Shown piece by piece: positions 1 to 7,160 of a DNA stretch of 15,300 nt. Each line of letters opens with the position of its first letter. Position 1 is the stretch's first letter. Source of the DNA: Candidatus Acidiferrales bacterium. GTDB taxonomy: Bacteria; Acidobacteriota; Terriglobia; Acidiferrales; UBA7541. Location of the stretch: NCBI GenBank assembly GCA_030044295.1, contig JASHWB010000356.1, positions 1-15,300 on the forward strand, read 5' to 3'. The position numbers and the translations under genes are program-made. Below the pieces are notes generated by a model. The model saw only the letters and a program-made list of their open reading frames with translations. It did no database searches and was not told where the DNA came from.

Positions 1-2
1 TG

Positions 3-1130
3 GTGATCGGAGTGATCATCGGCCTCGGCGCGTATTGGATTGGGTCGCGCTATGGACAGCGTCAGCCTGCCTCTGTGGGAGCGCTTTCTCCGCCACCGCC
101 CCCCGAACCGGTTGCCGCTGCGGCCGCATCGCCCGAGGGTCTCGACCCGATTGAGGCCGAAAACGTCCGCATCTACAAGCAGGCTTCGCCCGCGGTCGCG
201 AATATCGTTACCCGCATGGTGCAGTACGATTTCTTTATGGATCCGGTGCCGGTGGAAGGCGCCGGCTCGGGATTTCTGATCGACGCGCAAGGCCACATCC
301 TCACGAATTACCACGTCGTCGCCGGCGCGCAAACGATTCAGGTAACGCTCGGCGACCAATCGCGCTACATCGCGAAATACATCGGCGCGGACACGCGCAA
401 CGATATCGCGCTGATTCAAATCGATGCGCACGGCCGCAAGCTGACGCCGCTGCCGCTGGGCGACTCGCGCGGCCTGGTTGTCGGCCAGCGCGTGCTGGCG
501 ATCGGCAATCCATTTGGATTTCAGAGCACGCTAACGACGGGGGTTATCAGCTCGCTCGGCCGCACGGTGCAGACGGACGAAAACACCTTTATTGATGAAG
601 CCATCCAGACCGACGCCGCGATCAATCGCGGAAATTCCGGAGGACCGCTACTGAACACGCATGGTCAGGTGATCGGCATTAACAGCGCGATTTTCTCTCC
701 CAGCGGCACCACGGCGGGAATCGGGTTCGCCATTCCCATCAACACGGCAAAGCGCGTGGCGCAGGAGTTGATCACGCAAGGCCGCGTGGTGCATGCAACG
801 CTTGGCGTCGCCTCCGCGCGCGCCATCTGGCCGGGGCTGGCGCAGGCGCTGAATTTGGGCGTCGATCAGGGAATCATGATCGAGCGCGTCACGCCCGGCG
901 GCCCTGCCGCGAAGGCCGGGATTCGCGGAGGCAATCGCCCTGTGTTGGCTGGATTGCAGCAACTGGTGATCGGCGGCGATATTCTGGTGGCGATCGACGG
1001 CAAGCAGGTAACCGATCAAAGCGATCTGACGCTGTTGCTCAACCGCGCCCAGCCTGGAGAAGTTGTGACGCTCACGATCATTCGCGATGGCAAGAAGATG
1101 GACGTTCGCGTGAAGCTCGGCGAGCAGTAA
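3..1130 (+). CDS. HtrA/DegP-type trypsin-like serine protease with PDZ domain, 5' end outside window
   Basis: Envelope serine endoprotease of the HtrA/DegP family, expected to degrade or hold misfolded extracytoplasmic proteins. Visible residues 1-17 are the tail of a hydrophobic anchor, followed by a Pro/Ala-rich linker (about 26-45) and a trypsin-like domain (about 50-255). The catalytic triad is complete: His104 in TNYHVV, Asp134 in RNDIAL and Ser212 in GNSGGP. A single PDZ domain covers about 264-372 and carries an extra loop (RGGNRPVLAG) before the GGD turn, as in HhoA-like proteases with one PDZ. The GTG at position 3 has no room for a ribosome binding site and lies inside the membrane segment, so the true start is probably upstream of the window. 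The family assignment is secure; which of DegP, DegQ or HhoA it corresponds to cannot be decided. Confidence 0.93.
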   Translation: MIGVIIGLGAYWIGSRYGQRQPASVGALSPPPPPEPVAAAAASPEGLDPIEAENVRIYKQASPAVANIVTRMVQYDFFMDPVPVEGAGSGFLIDAQGHILTNYHVVAGAQTIQVTLGDQSRYIAKYIGADTRNDIALIQIDAHGRKLTPLPLGDSRGLVVGQRVLAIGNPFGFQSTLTTGVISSLGRTVQTDENTFIDEAIQTDAAINRGNSGGPLLNTHGQVIGINSAIFSPSGTTAGIGFAIPINTAKRVAQELITQGRVVHATLGVASARAIWPGLAQALNLGVDQGIMIERVTPGGPAAKAGIRGGNRPVLAGLQQLVIGGDILVAIDGKQVTDQSDLTLLLNRAQPGEVVTLTIIRDGKKMDVRVKLGEQ

Positions 1131-1139
1131 TCGCAGGGA

Positions 1140-1179
1140 CGTCGCTCCCGATGCGGGAAGTTCTCCAGACGGTTTTTTT
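1140..1179 (+). terminator. possible rho-independent terminator of the protease gene
   Basis: Just after the protease stop there is a 5-bp hairpin (TCCCG-ATG-CGGGA, 1146-1158), framed by CGTC (1140-1143) and GACG (1168-1171), and then seven T (1173-1179). The outer stem is short and the inner hairpin is not adjacent to the T run, so this is only a plausible terminator. Confidence 0.33.
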
Positions 1180-1180
1180 C

Positions 1181-1236
1181 GCGACGCCCAGCCTCCCGGG
1201 CTGCGTCGGCGCCCCTGCGTTCCGCGGCGCCGCGGA
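1181..1236. other. hairpin and perfect 16-bp palindrome between convergent genes
   Basis: Between the convergent protease and acyltransferase genes lie a stem of about 10 bp with a small bulge (CGACG...CAGCC / GGCTG...CGTCG, about 1182-1208) and a perfect palindrome TCCGCGGCGCCGCGGA at 1221-1236. The palindrome begins 16 bp past the acyltransferase stop. No T tract follows it in the minus direction. It may act as a terminator-like or mRNA 3'-end-protecting structure for the minus-strand gene. Confidence 0.35.
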
Positions 1237-1251
1237 CGAATCCTGCCGCGA

Positions 1252-1962
1252 TCACTCGCGCCACTCGTCGCGGATCGTGTCGCGCTCTGTCTCCGTTTTT
1301 TTAAACCATGATTCGGCGATGTCGCGCACGCGTTCGAGCGCGGCCTGCACTTCGGCATGCTTGAATTTTACGGTTTCGCTATCGGCGTCGGCGGGCACGC
1401 GAATTGGCGGCGCGACGAACATCACTATGGGCGAAAAGGGATAGGGCAGCCGGAATCGGTCCCAGGATTTTTTGAACGTGTGGCCCCATCTCACGCCGAC
1501 ATGAAAGACGGAAACAGGCTTCCCGGTTCGGCGCGCCAGGATCACTGCGCCGGGCTTGGCCACATAGCGCGGGCCGCGCGGCCCATCGATCGTGAGCGCT
1601 ACATGCCGGCCCGCTTCGAGGTATTTCGCCAGCGCCGAAAGTCCTTCGATGGCGCCTCGCGTGGAGCTCCCTTGCGCCGTGCCGAACCCGAGCCGTTCGA
1701 TCACGCGGCGCGTCCATTGGCCGTCGAAATTGACGGTGTTCAGCACCACGACGCCGCGATGCCGCCAGATCCACACCGCGGGGAAGATGCAGCGGTGCCA
1801 AAACGCGCCGATGGCCGGCTCGCCGTTATCGCGAAATTGCGAGGCGTTGTGCACGCCGACAACTTCCACGCGCAGCGTCGGCCCAATCGCGCGCAAGAGC
1901 CAGTAAGCAAGCCACGCGACAAGGGGCACCTGCATCCGCCGCCAGCGCGACATTTTCGGCAT
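1252..1962 (-). CDS. DUF374-type lysophospholipid acyltransferase family protein
   Basis: Predicted membrane-associated acyltransferase of the DUF374 group, probably moving an acyl chain in phospholipid or lipid A assembly at the inner membrane; the substrate is not known. In numbering from the longest frame (GTG at 2031), an N-terminal hydrophobic stretch lies at about 35-50. Motifs follow in family order: FWHR (77-80), NFDGQW (101-106), GSSTRGA (121-127), TIDGPRGPRY (147-156) and KPG (159-161). I chose ATG 1962 (236 aa) because the residues before it look non-conserved. No start has a clear Shine-Dalgarno, and GTG 2031 (259 aa) remains possible because a -10-like box sits directly ahead of it. 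It is divergent from the FecR-like gene and convergent with the protease. Confidence 0.85.
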   Translation of the reverse strand: MPKMSRWRRMQVPLVAWLAYWLLRAIGPTLRVEVVGVHNASQFRDNGEPAIGAFWHRCIFPAVWIWRHRGVVVLNTVNFDGQWTRRVIERLGFGTAQGSSTRGAIEGLSALAKYLEAGRHVALTIDGPRGPRYVAKPGAVILARRTGKPVSVFHVGVRWGHTFKKSWDRFRLPYPFSPIVMFVAPPIRVPADADSETVKFKHAEVQAALERVRDIAESWFKKTETERDTIRDEWRE

Positions 1963-2036
1963 GGCCACGCCGGACGGAGCGACATCTCGCACGCTATTTG
2001 CGCGCATACCGGATTTCGGGACGCTATCCACTGCGG

Positions 2037-2045
2037 TATAGTATA
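2037..2045. promoter_or_regulatory. self-complementary -10-like box between divergent genes
   Basis: TATAGTATA reads as TATAGT (2037-2042) toward the FecR-like gene and as TATACT (2045-2040) toward the acyltransferase. Each would place transcription starts only a few bases ahead of ATG 2055 and GTG 2031, respectively. No good -35 is visible on either side, so this is a weak promoter call. Confidence 0.3.
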
Positions 2046-2054
2046 GCGGTCTTC

Positions 2055-3254
2055 ATGCAGTGTGATTTTCATCGCCGCGAGCGGTTCCGTGCAACCGCGA
2101 TCGTGCGGTTTTTTTGCGCCGTTTCCTTGTCCGCAATCCTCCTGAGCGCCACGTCCGCTTCGACTCTCGCGCAAAACTCGCCCACGCAGCCCATCGGACG
2201 CATCGAAGGCGCGGATGTGACGGTCGACAGCGGCATGCCCGCGAGCGTGGCGACTGCCGATTCGCCCGCCAGCATCTACGTCTCCAACGGCAGCACCGTG
2301 ACGGTGCACTCCGGAAAAGCTCGCCTGGCGCTCGATGGCGGCGGCGTGCTGGACATCTGCGGACCGGCGAAGTTCACGATGCTCACCTCCGGCAGCGAAA
2401 TCACCGTCGCGCTGAACTTCGGCCGCTTGCACGTGCAACTTCCCGCGCACACCTCGCTGAAAATCTTTTCGCCCACCATCATCGCCACGCCTATCGACAT
2501 CAACGGCGGCTCCCGCGATGTGACTATCGGTCTGGACGTGAACGACTCGCTCTGCGTCCTGGCGACGAGCGGAGCGATCCAGCTCGAACAACAGTTCACA
2601 AACGACAAAATCATCGTTCCACAAGCGGGCCAGTTTTTTCTCAACGGCGGCCAGCTCGTTCCGGTGGCAGGCAACCCGGGAAGCTGCGGCTGTACCCCGA
2701 TGGACGAGCGCGCGAATCCGTCCGCACCTGCGAAGCTTCCAGTGTTCGCGCAATCGGCGCCACCTCAGCCAGTGTCATTACCGGAGACGCCGAACGCGGA
2801 ATCGGAGCCTTCCGTTGAATCGCCCGCTCCACAAGCAACCGTCGAGCCAGGCGCGGTCCTCGTCATTCCAGTGCATCCGGACAACGAACAACCGCTGGCA
2901 CAGCCTGAAAGAGAGAGCGTCGGGGCCCCGCCCGAACTTGGCGAAAGCCTGCACGGAGATGTGACGCCCGCACTCGCATTCATGGCTTCGCAGCCGCCGC
3001 CCTCCGAAGCCCAGACGGAAATGATGCTGCTCGTCTCCGAAGCGCGTGAATCGCCGGACTGGGAATTCAACGGTCACGTGGACGCGCCGGAATTTGCCCA
3101 GGCGATGCGTCATGCGCTGGGCGAAGAACCGGGCGCGGCGAAAGCGCCCTCTGCTCGGCAGCCCAGCGGACCCGCGAAAAAGAAGCACGGGTTCTGGGCG
3201 TCGCTAAAAGGTTTGTTCGTTGGGAATGTGGAAGCAGCCGGACCGTCGAACTAG
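2055..3254 (+). CDS. secreted FecR-like domain protein of unknown role
   Basis: A 399-residue exported protein. Residues 1-39 form a signal peptide (basic start, hydrophobic 17-33, AXA-like site near STLA|Q). A beta-rich region at about 72-205 resembles the FecR domain (for example VTVHSGKARLAL, FGRLHVQLP, and an ending in GQFFLNGGQ). Proline-rich low-complexity sequence follows (about 225-320), then a basic C-terminal tail with KKKHGFW. ATG 2055 was chosen because it puts the signal peptide close to the N-terminus; the frame stays open to 1998. Unlike classical FecR there is no neighbouring ECF sigma factor or TonB receptor, so the FecR-like label concerns fold only. It may be an envelope scaffold or surface protein; no catalytic motif is seen. 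Cys-Gly-Cys at 211-213 might form a disulfide. Confidence 0.72.
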   Translation: MQCDFHRRERFRATAIVRFFCAVSLSAILLSATSASTLAQNSPTQPIGRIEGADVTVDSGMPASVATADSPASIYVSNGSTVTVHSGKARLALDGGGVLDICGPAKFTMLTSGSEITVALNFGRLHVQLPAHTSLKIFSPTIIATPIDINGGSRDVTIGLDVNDSLCVLATSGAIQLEQQFTNDKIIVPQAGQFFLNGGQLVPVAGNPGSCGCTPMDERANPSAPAKLPVFAQSAPPQPVSLPETPNAESEPSVESPAPQATVEPGAVLVIPVHPDNEQPLAQPERESVGAPPELGESLHGDVTPALAFMASQPPPSEAQTEMMLLVSEARESPDWEFNGHVDAPEFAQAMRHALGEEPGAAKAPSARQPSGPAKKKHGFWASLKGLFVGNVEAAGPSN

Positions 3255-3271
3255 GCAGCCGGCGGAGAGAA

Positions 3272-3301
3272 ATCCTTCGGTCGCTGCGCTCTGCCCAGGA
3301 T
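3272..3301. repeat. candidate dispersed intergenic palindromic repeat
   Basis: Between convergent genes, ATCCT (3272-3276) is mirrored by AGGAT (3297-3301) around a GC-rich core containing TTCGGTCGCTGCGCTC. This is the style of small ATCCTTCG...CAGGAT intergenic repeats common in many soil bacterial genomes. Only one copy of this exact form is in the window, so repeat status is inferred by resemblance. Confidence 0.35.
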
Positions 3302-3321
3302 GAAGGCTCCTCGCCGGATCG

Positions 3322-5000
3322 TCACATTCCCTCGTAGTTCGGCCCGCCGCCGCCTTCGGGTGGCACCCAGTTGATGATCTGGTAGGGATCGGCGATATCG
3401 CACGTCTTGCAGTGAACGCAATTCGCCGCGTTGATCTTCAACTTCGGCGCGCCCTGTTCCATCACCATCTCGTACACCGCTGCGGGACAAAAATACTGGC
3501 ACGGGTTGCCGTACTCGCGCACGCAGCGGTCGCCGCAGATATTGGGCTCGAGCACCACGAGATGGCACGGCTGATCTTCCTCATGCCGCGTGCCGGAATG
3601 ATAGACGTCCGTCAGCCGGTCGAACGTCAACTTGCCGTCCCCCTTGAAACGGTTGGACTGATCGACGAGCGTGCGCTCGCGGTGGAGCACGCGGTATTCT
3701 TTGTACCCGGGCTCGCTGAGCATGGGATCGGCCAGCCCGCGTCCCCCCGTGAAGAATTGTATTCCGGCGTGCATCAATCCTTTCCACAATCCACCGTGGA
3801 ATCCCTGATGGAAATTGCGAACGGTCCACAGCTCTTTCTTCAGCCAGCTCCGATCGATTTTGTCGGCGTAAGCCGAAAGCTTCACAGCCGAGGTATCACC
3901 CGCGCACAGTGCCTCGTAGATGGTCTCCGCCGCCAGCATGCCGCTTTTGATCGCGGTGTGAATGCCCTTCAGCCGCTGCGAATTCAGAAAACTGGCCGAG
4001 TCACCAACGATCAACCCGCCGTCGACAAAATTCCGCGGCATCGAATACCATCCGCCGTATGGCACCGTCTTCGCGCCGTAACGAATGAGTTTGCCGCCTT
4101 CTAAAATCCGCCGCACGAATGGATGCGTCTTGAATTTCTGAAACGCCTCGTGTGGATCGAATAGCGAGTCGCGGTATTCGAGCGCCACGACCAAACCCAG
4201 CGACACACGATTGTCGTGCATGCCGTAAATCCACCCGCCGCCATACAAGTCGGAAGTCAATGGCCAGCCGAGCGTGTGCGCCACGTAACCCGTGTCGATG
4301 CGACCCGGCGGCACTTCCCACAGCTCCTTAATGCCGAGCCCGTAAACCTGCGGGTTGCGCCCGCCCAGATTCATCCGCTCGACAAGCTGCTTCGTCAGCG
4401 AACCGCGCGGTCCCTCGGCCAGTACGGTGACTTTCGCGCGCAACTCGTATCCCGGCGTGAAATTCGGTTTCGGCTGGCCATTTTTGTCGACGCCCTTGTC
4501 GCCCGTCAGCACGCCGGAGATGCCGTTTTTATCGAACAGCAATTCCTGCCCGGCAAACTGCGTGAAGACGTTGATTCCCTTCTGCTCGACCAGCCCGCCA
4601 AGCCATTTCACCAGCTTGTTCACCGAAACGATGTAGTTGCCGTGATTTCGCAGCGGCGGTGGAGTGATCGGCAGCTTGAAAGAGCTTTTTTCCGTGAAGT
4701 AATACGCGGCATCGCCGGTGACCGGCGTATCGAGCGGCGCGGTTTTCTCGAAATCGGCACCAGTTCGCGCAGCGCGCACGGGTCCATGATCGCGCCGGAA
4801 AGCTGATGAGCGCCGATCTCGCGCGCCTTCTCGAGCACGTAGATGTTTTCCGTGGAGAGCGCGGGAGATTTTTTTGCCTGCGTGTGTTGCTCAACCAAAT
4901 TCGCCAAGTGCAGAGCACACGCGAGACCCCCAGGTCCCGCGCCGACGATCAGCACATCCGCTTCCAGTTGTTCGCGTTCAATGGCGGATTTGGTTGGCAT
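3322..5000 (-). CDS. electron-transfer flavoprotein:ubiquinone oxidoreductase, interrupted by one frameshift
   Basis: ETF:quinone oxidoreductase passes electrons from reduced electron-transfer flavoprotein (fatty-acid and amino-acid oxidation) through FAD and a 4Fe-4S centre to the membrane quinone pool. The N-terminal part reads in one frame from ATG 5000 (FAD motif GAGPGG at residues 20-25, then GAHQLSGA) to about 4757. The rest continues in a second frame, open to stop 3322, with NHGNYIV, LAEGPRGSL and the C-terminal iron-sulfur ligands. Restoring one base joins VP to DFEKTAPLDTPVT as in the family and gives about 559 residues, a normal length, with cluster cysteines near 505, 528, 531 and 534 (FCPAAVYE and CVHCKTC). 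ATG 5000 fits the family N-terminus and a promoter-like sequence just upstream. Unrepaired, the N-terminal frame stops at 4620, and a GTG at 4779 opens the second frame. No ETF alpha/beta gene is nearby. Confidence 0.93.
4754..4760 (-). other. frameshift site in the ETF:quinone oxidoreductase gene
   Basis: On the coding strand the sequence runs GTGCCGATTTCGAG. An extra G (GTGCCGGATTTCGAG) would give Val-Pro-Asp-Phe-Glu and keep family-like sequence on both sides in one frame. As written, a -1 shift or a missing base is needed. There is no long homopolymer here. Confidence 0.85.
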
Positions 5001-5012
5001 CGAGCGCAGTAG

Positions 5013-5041
5013 ATAATAGCGCGATTCGCTTGTGCTTTCAG
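5013..5041 (-). promoter_or_regulatory. sigma-70-like promoter for the ETF:quinone oxidoreductase gene
   Basis: On the minus strand, CTGAAA (5041-5036; 4 of 6 to TTGACA) and TATTAT (5018-5013; 5 of 6 to TATAAT) are separated by 17 bp. The expected start of transcription is about six bases before ATG 5000, implying an almost leaderless mRNA. This agrees with the absence of a Shine-Dalgarno there. Confidence 0.45.
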
Positions 5042-5090
5042 GATCGTCGCGGAGCTGCCTGCGAATCCACCACCCGCCCATAGAAAGAGG

Positions 5091-5953
5091 TCAGTGTTTG
5101 CGGAAAACGTCTTTGCGAATGTCTGGCCAGAACTCTTTCGCGATGTTGTTGAGCGCGGCGGATTCGAGCTGCGTGCCCCAGCCTTCTGAAATCTTCACCA
5201 TGCCTCGCTCCTGCGGCGGATAATACGCGGTCGAGAGCGCGGACGAAGCGAAATCTCCGCATACTTCCGAGCAGTTGAACGTATTGCGCCCGGAATCATC
5301 GTACGTCACCACAACGCGCGTGAGGGCGTAGCCGAATCGCTTCAAAAATCCACCGTGACCCAAAGTGAAATATCTCGCGTCTTCGTGCGTGAGCACCGGC
5401 ACGATCGCTTCGCTGAAATAGGAATTCGAAACTCCGTCAAGCAGGCCGCGCCAGTAGTAGCGTCCGTACGCCGCTCGCCCGGTGCCTAGCTCGGGATATT
5501 CATCGAGCTCGTAGCTCTGGAACGCGAGCACCCCTGTCCAGGCGAAGGACGAATAATCGAAGCTGTCCTCTGTCGCCATCCAGAATTTCTGCTTGGGCGT
5601 CATGGGCCTGAATTTCACGCCAGCGCTCACCGCGCCAAAGTTAGGAACGATCCACAACATGCGTTTGGTCTGCTGCGCTTGTGAAGAGGAGGCGCTCGGC
5701 TGCCGTGTTTCCGAAGAGCGCTTCTTTTTTTTCTTTCGCTCTTTGGAATTTCCAGCTGGATTGGCTGGGGTGCGGAATTTCCGGATTGCGCAGCCGTGCC
5801 ATCCGAAGAGGCGGGAGAAGCTATCGTTTCCTGCGATGTGACGTTTTGCGGCGCGGCAGACCCATTCGCGCTCGGCTGAGTCTGTGTCCATGCGAATGCA
5901 GGGAATATAGCAACCGCGAGCAATGCGGCGGCTGCGAGCAATCCGAGCGTCAT
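5091..5953 (-). CDS. secreted protein of unknown function (Acidobacteriota-type family), frameshifted at an A8 run
   Basis: Function unknown. ATG 5953 follows a good ribosome site (GGAGAGG, 6 bases ahead) and starts a signal peptide (MTLGLLAAAALLAVAIFPAFA, cleavage near residue 21). A Ser/Ala/Gln-rich linker follows (about 25-75). At an A8 run (5725-5732) the frame changes: the N-terminal frame continues only to 5627, whereas the second frame, open to stop 5091, carries a compact domain with MLWIVPNFG, QKFWMATEDSFDYSSF, YGRYYWRGLLDG, AIVPVLTHEDARYF, TLGHGGFLKR, NCSEVCGDF and AKEFWPDIR. One extra A joins both into about 287 residues. I recognise the domain as a family frequent in Acidobacteriota with no assigned role; His and acidic residues in THEDARYF and LGHGGF could be functional. 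It ends 90 bp before ATG 5000 of the ETF:quinone oxidoreductase gene. Confidence 0.75.
5725..5732 (-). other. A8 homopolymer at the frame change
   Basis: The coding strand reads GAA AGA AAA AAA AGA AGC in the signal-peptide frame and AAA AAG AAG CGC in the downstream frame. A ninth A, or a -1 slip on A-AAA-AAA, is required. Translation without the shift adds about 36 unrelated basic residues and stops at 5627. Confidence 0.8.
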
Positions 5954-6160
5954 TTCCGCCTCTCCGAGTCTTCGGAGCCGGCGGCGAGCCCGGAAAACTT
6001 CTATCAGGCTGCGCGAATAGTTCTCGCTGCCGCTCGCCGGCACACAGGCTTAGATGCAAACCAGGCGTCGTCGGAGAATCAATCGAAAAATTAAGATAGC
6101 CTGCGCCGCCAGCCGGCGCGGCGCTGGATTCCTTGCGGTTTTCAGTCGAATGGAATTCCG

Positions 6161-7039
6161 CTACTTGGGAGCGAGCGAAACGCAGGCATCCTCGTAGTTT
6201 CCCGATCCCATCGTGCCTTCCGGGAAAATGCCGTGCTTGGCGATCCAGTCAAACGACTGTTCGAAGACTTCCTTGGTATACGGCTCGAAGACGATGCGTT
6301 CGCCGGGTCCCCAGCGGCGCGTATCCATCATATTATGGAAGCGCAGGGGAAACTCTTTCTTGTAATAGTGCGTGTAGAGATCGGGACGCAGGTCGATATC
6401 GCGTTGCGCGTTGCGCAGCGCGCGGAAATATTTTTTCACATCTTCCATATCGGGATCGCGCTGGATCAGCGTGGCCATCATGAACGTCGTATCGATCACC
6501 TTGCGAAAACCCAGCTGCTCCGCAAAGTAGTAGGGGCCGCTGAAGAGGGAGGCAGCCGGCACTTTGCGGTCGATCAGCAGCTCCATGCGGCTGAAAAGCA
6601 TGCCGTCCGCGAACGAGAGCTTGATCTGGTCCCGGCTCATGTACTGCTCAAGCGCCTGAATGCTCGAATAGTGGCTACCAGACTGGAACCCGACGGAAAT
6701 AGGCACACCGGCAAGTTGCTCGGGACTGCGAATTGCCGATTCGGGCGGCACGAAAATGCCCGCGGGCGAAATCGAGTATGCGTCGGCGTATAGCTTGCCG
6801 TGTCCGGCTGAAGCGGAAACGTTCACCGTCCAATGGCAAGCGCAGCCGATATCCGAGCCGCGCCCCTTTTCAAACGTCTGATAGGCGCCGACTTTGTCGC
6901 CCAAGTTGTGGCTTTTGCCTTCGGCTGACGGCAGCGCCTCGTGGAATTCGTAGTCCAATCCCTCGGCGGCGAAATAACCCTTCTCTTCGGCAACCCATTC
7001 ATGAAGGCGCATGTGCGGCGCAATGACAAACTTCGGCAT
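6161..7039 (-). CDS. NMT1/THI5-like periplasmic-binding-fold protein without signal peptide
   Basis: Resembles the substrate-binding proteins of nitrate/sulfonate/pyrimidine-type ABC transporters (NMT1/THI5 superfamily). Typical phrases are HEWVAEEKGYFAAEGLDYEF near the N-terminus, LAGVPISVGFQSGSHYS (about 109-125) and GPYYFAEQLGFRKVID (about 168-183). ATG 7039 (292 aa) has AGGGGG five bases upstream; a GTG two codons earlier is less well placed. The N-terminus MPKFVIAPHMRLHEW shows no signal peptide or lipobox, and no permease or ATPase gene is adjacent, so a classical transport role is doubtful. A Cys-Ala-Cys-His motif (about 66-69) precedes WTVNVSASAGHG. A cytosolic enzyme or sensor built on this fold is possible, as in yeast Thi5, but the yeast catalytic motif is not clearly present. 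Ligand unknown. Confidence 0.7.
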   Translation of the reverse strand: MPKFVIAPHMRLHEWVAEEKGYFAAEGLDYEFHEALPSAEGKSHNLGDKVGAYQTFEKGRGSDIGCACHWTVNVSASAGHGKLYADAYSISPAGIFVPPESAIRSPEQLAGVPISVGFQSGSHYSSIQALEQYMSRDQIKLSFADGMLFSRMELLIDRKVPAASLFSGPYYFAEQLGFRKVIDTTFMMATLIQRDPDMEDVKKYFRALRNAQRDIDLRPDLYTHYYKKEFPLRFHNMMDTRRWGPGERIVFEPYTKEVFEQSFDWIAKHGIFPEGTMGSGNYEDACVSLAPK

Positions 7040-7080
7040 CTTCACCCCCTGCCTTTGCCCCTATCGGAAGCACCAGTCAC

Positions 7081-7109
7081 ATTCTAATACCGGAGCCGGT
7101 AAACCGGCT
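7081..7109 (-). promoter_or_regulatory. -10-like box with perfect 16-bp palindrome upstream of the THI5-like gene
   Basis: On the minus strand TAGAAT (7086-7081; 5 of 6 to TATAAT) lies about 40 bases ahead of ATG 7039. A perfect palindrome AGCCGGTTTACCGGCT (7109-7094) occupies the spacer/-35 position, where no -35 consensus is visible. This could be an operator or activator site; alternatively the palindrome is a hairpin at the end of the ArsR mRNA. Confidence 0.35.
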
Positions 7110-7160
7110 ACTCACCCTGTTGGCTTGCCGCACGCCGTCCACCAAATGCCGTGTCAATCT

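Noticed and set aside
1357..2046. Long plus-strand open frame opposite the acyltransferase gene
   Set aside because: It is the antisense shadow of a gene with clear family motifs; the translation is Arg/His/Pro-rich with no domain.
1740..2753. Long minus-strand open frame of 337 codons
   Set aside because: It lies opposite the FecR-like gene and runs on into the acyltransferase gene in the wrong frame; composition typical of high-GC antisense frames.
3412..4104. Plus-strand open frame within the ETF:quinone oxidoreductase gene
   Set aside because: Antisense to a highly conserved coding region; no ribosome site or domain.
7152..7157. Perfect TTGACA on the minus strand at the end of the ArsR gene
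   Set aside because: No -10-like hexamer at 16-18 bp spacing; probably chance.
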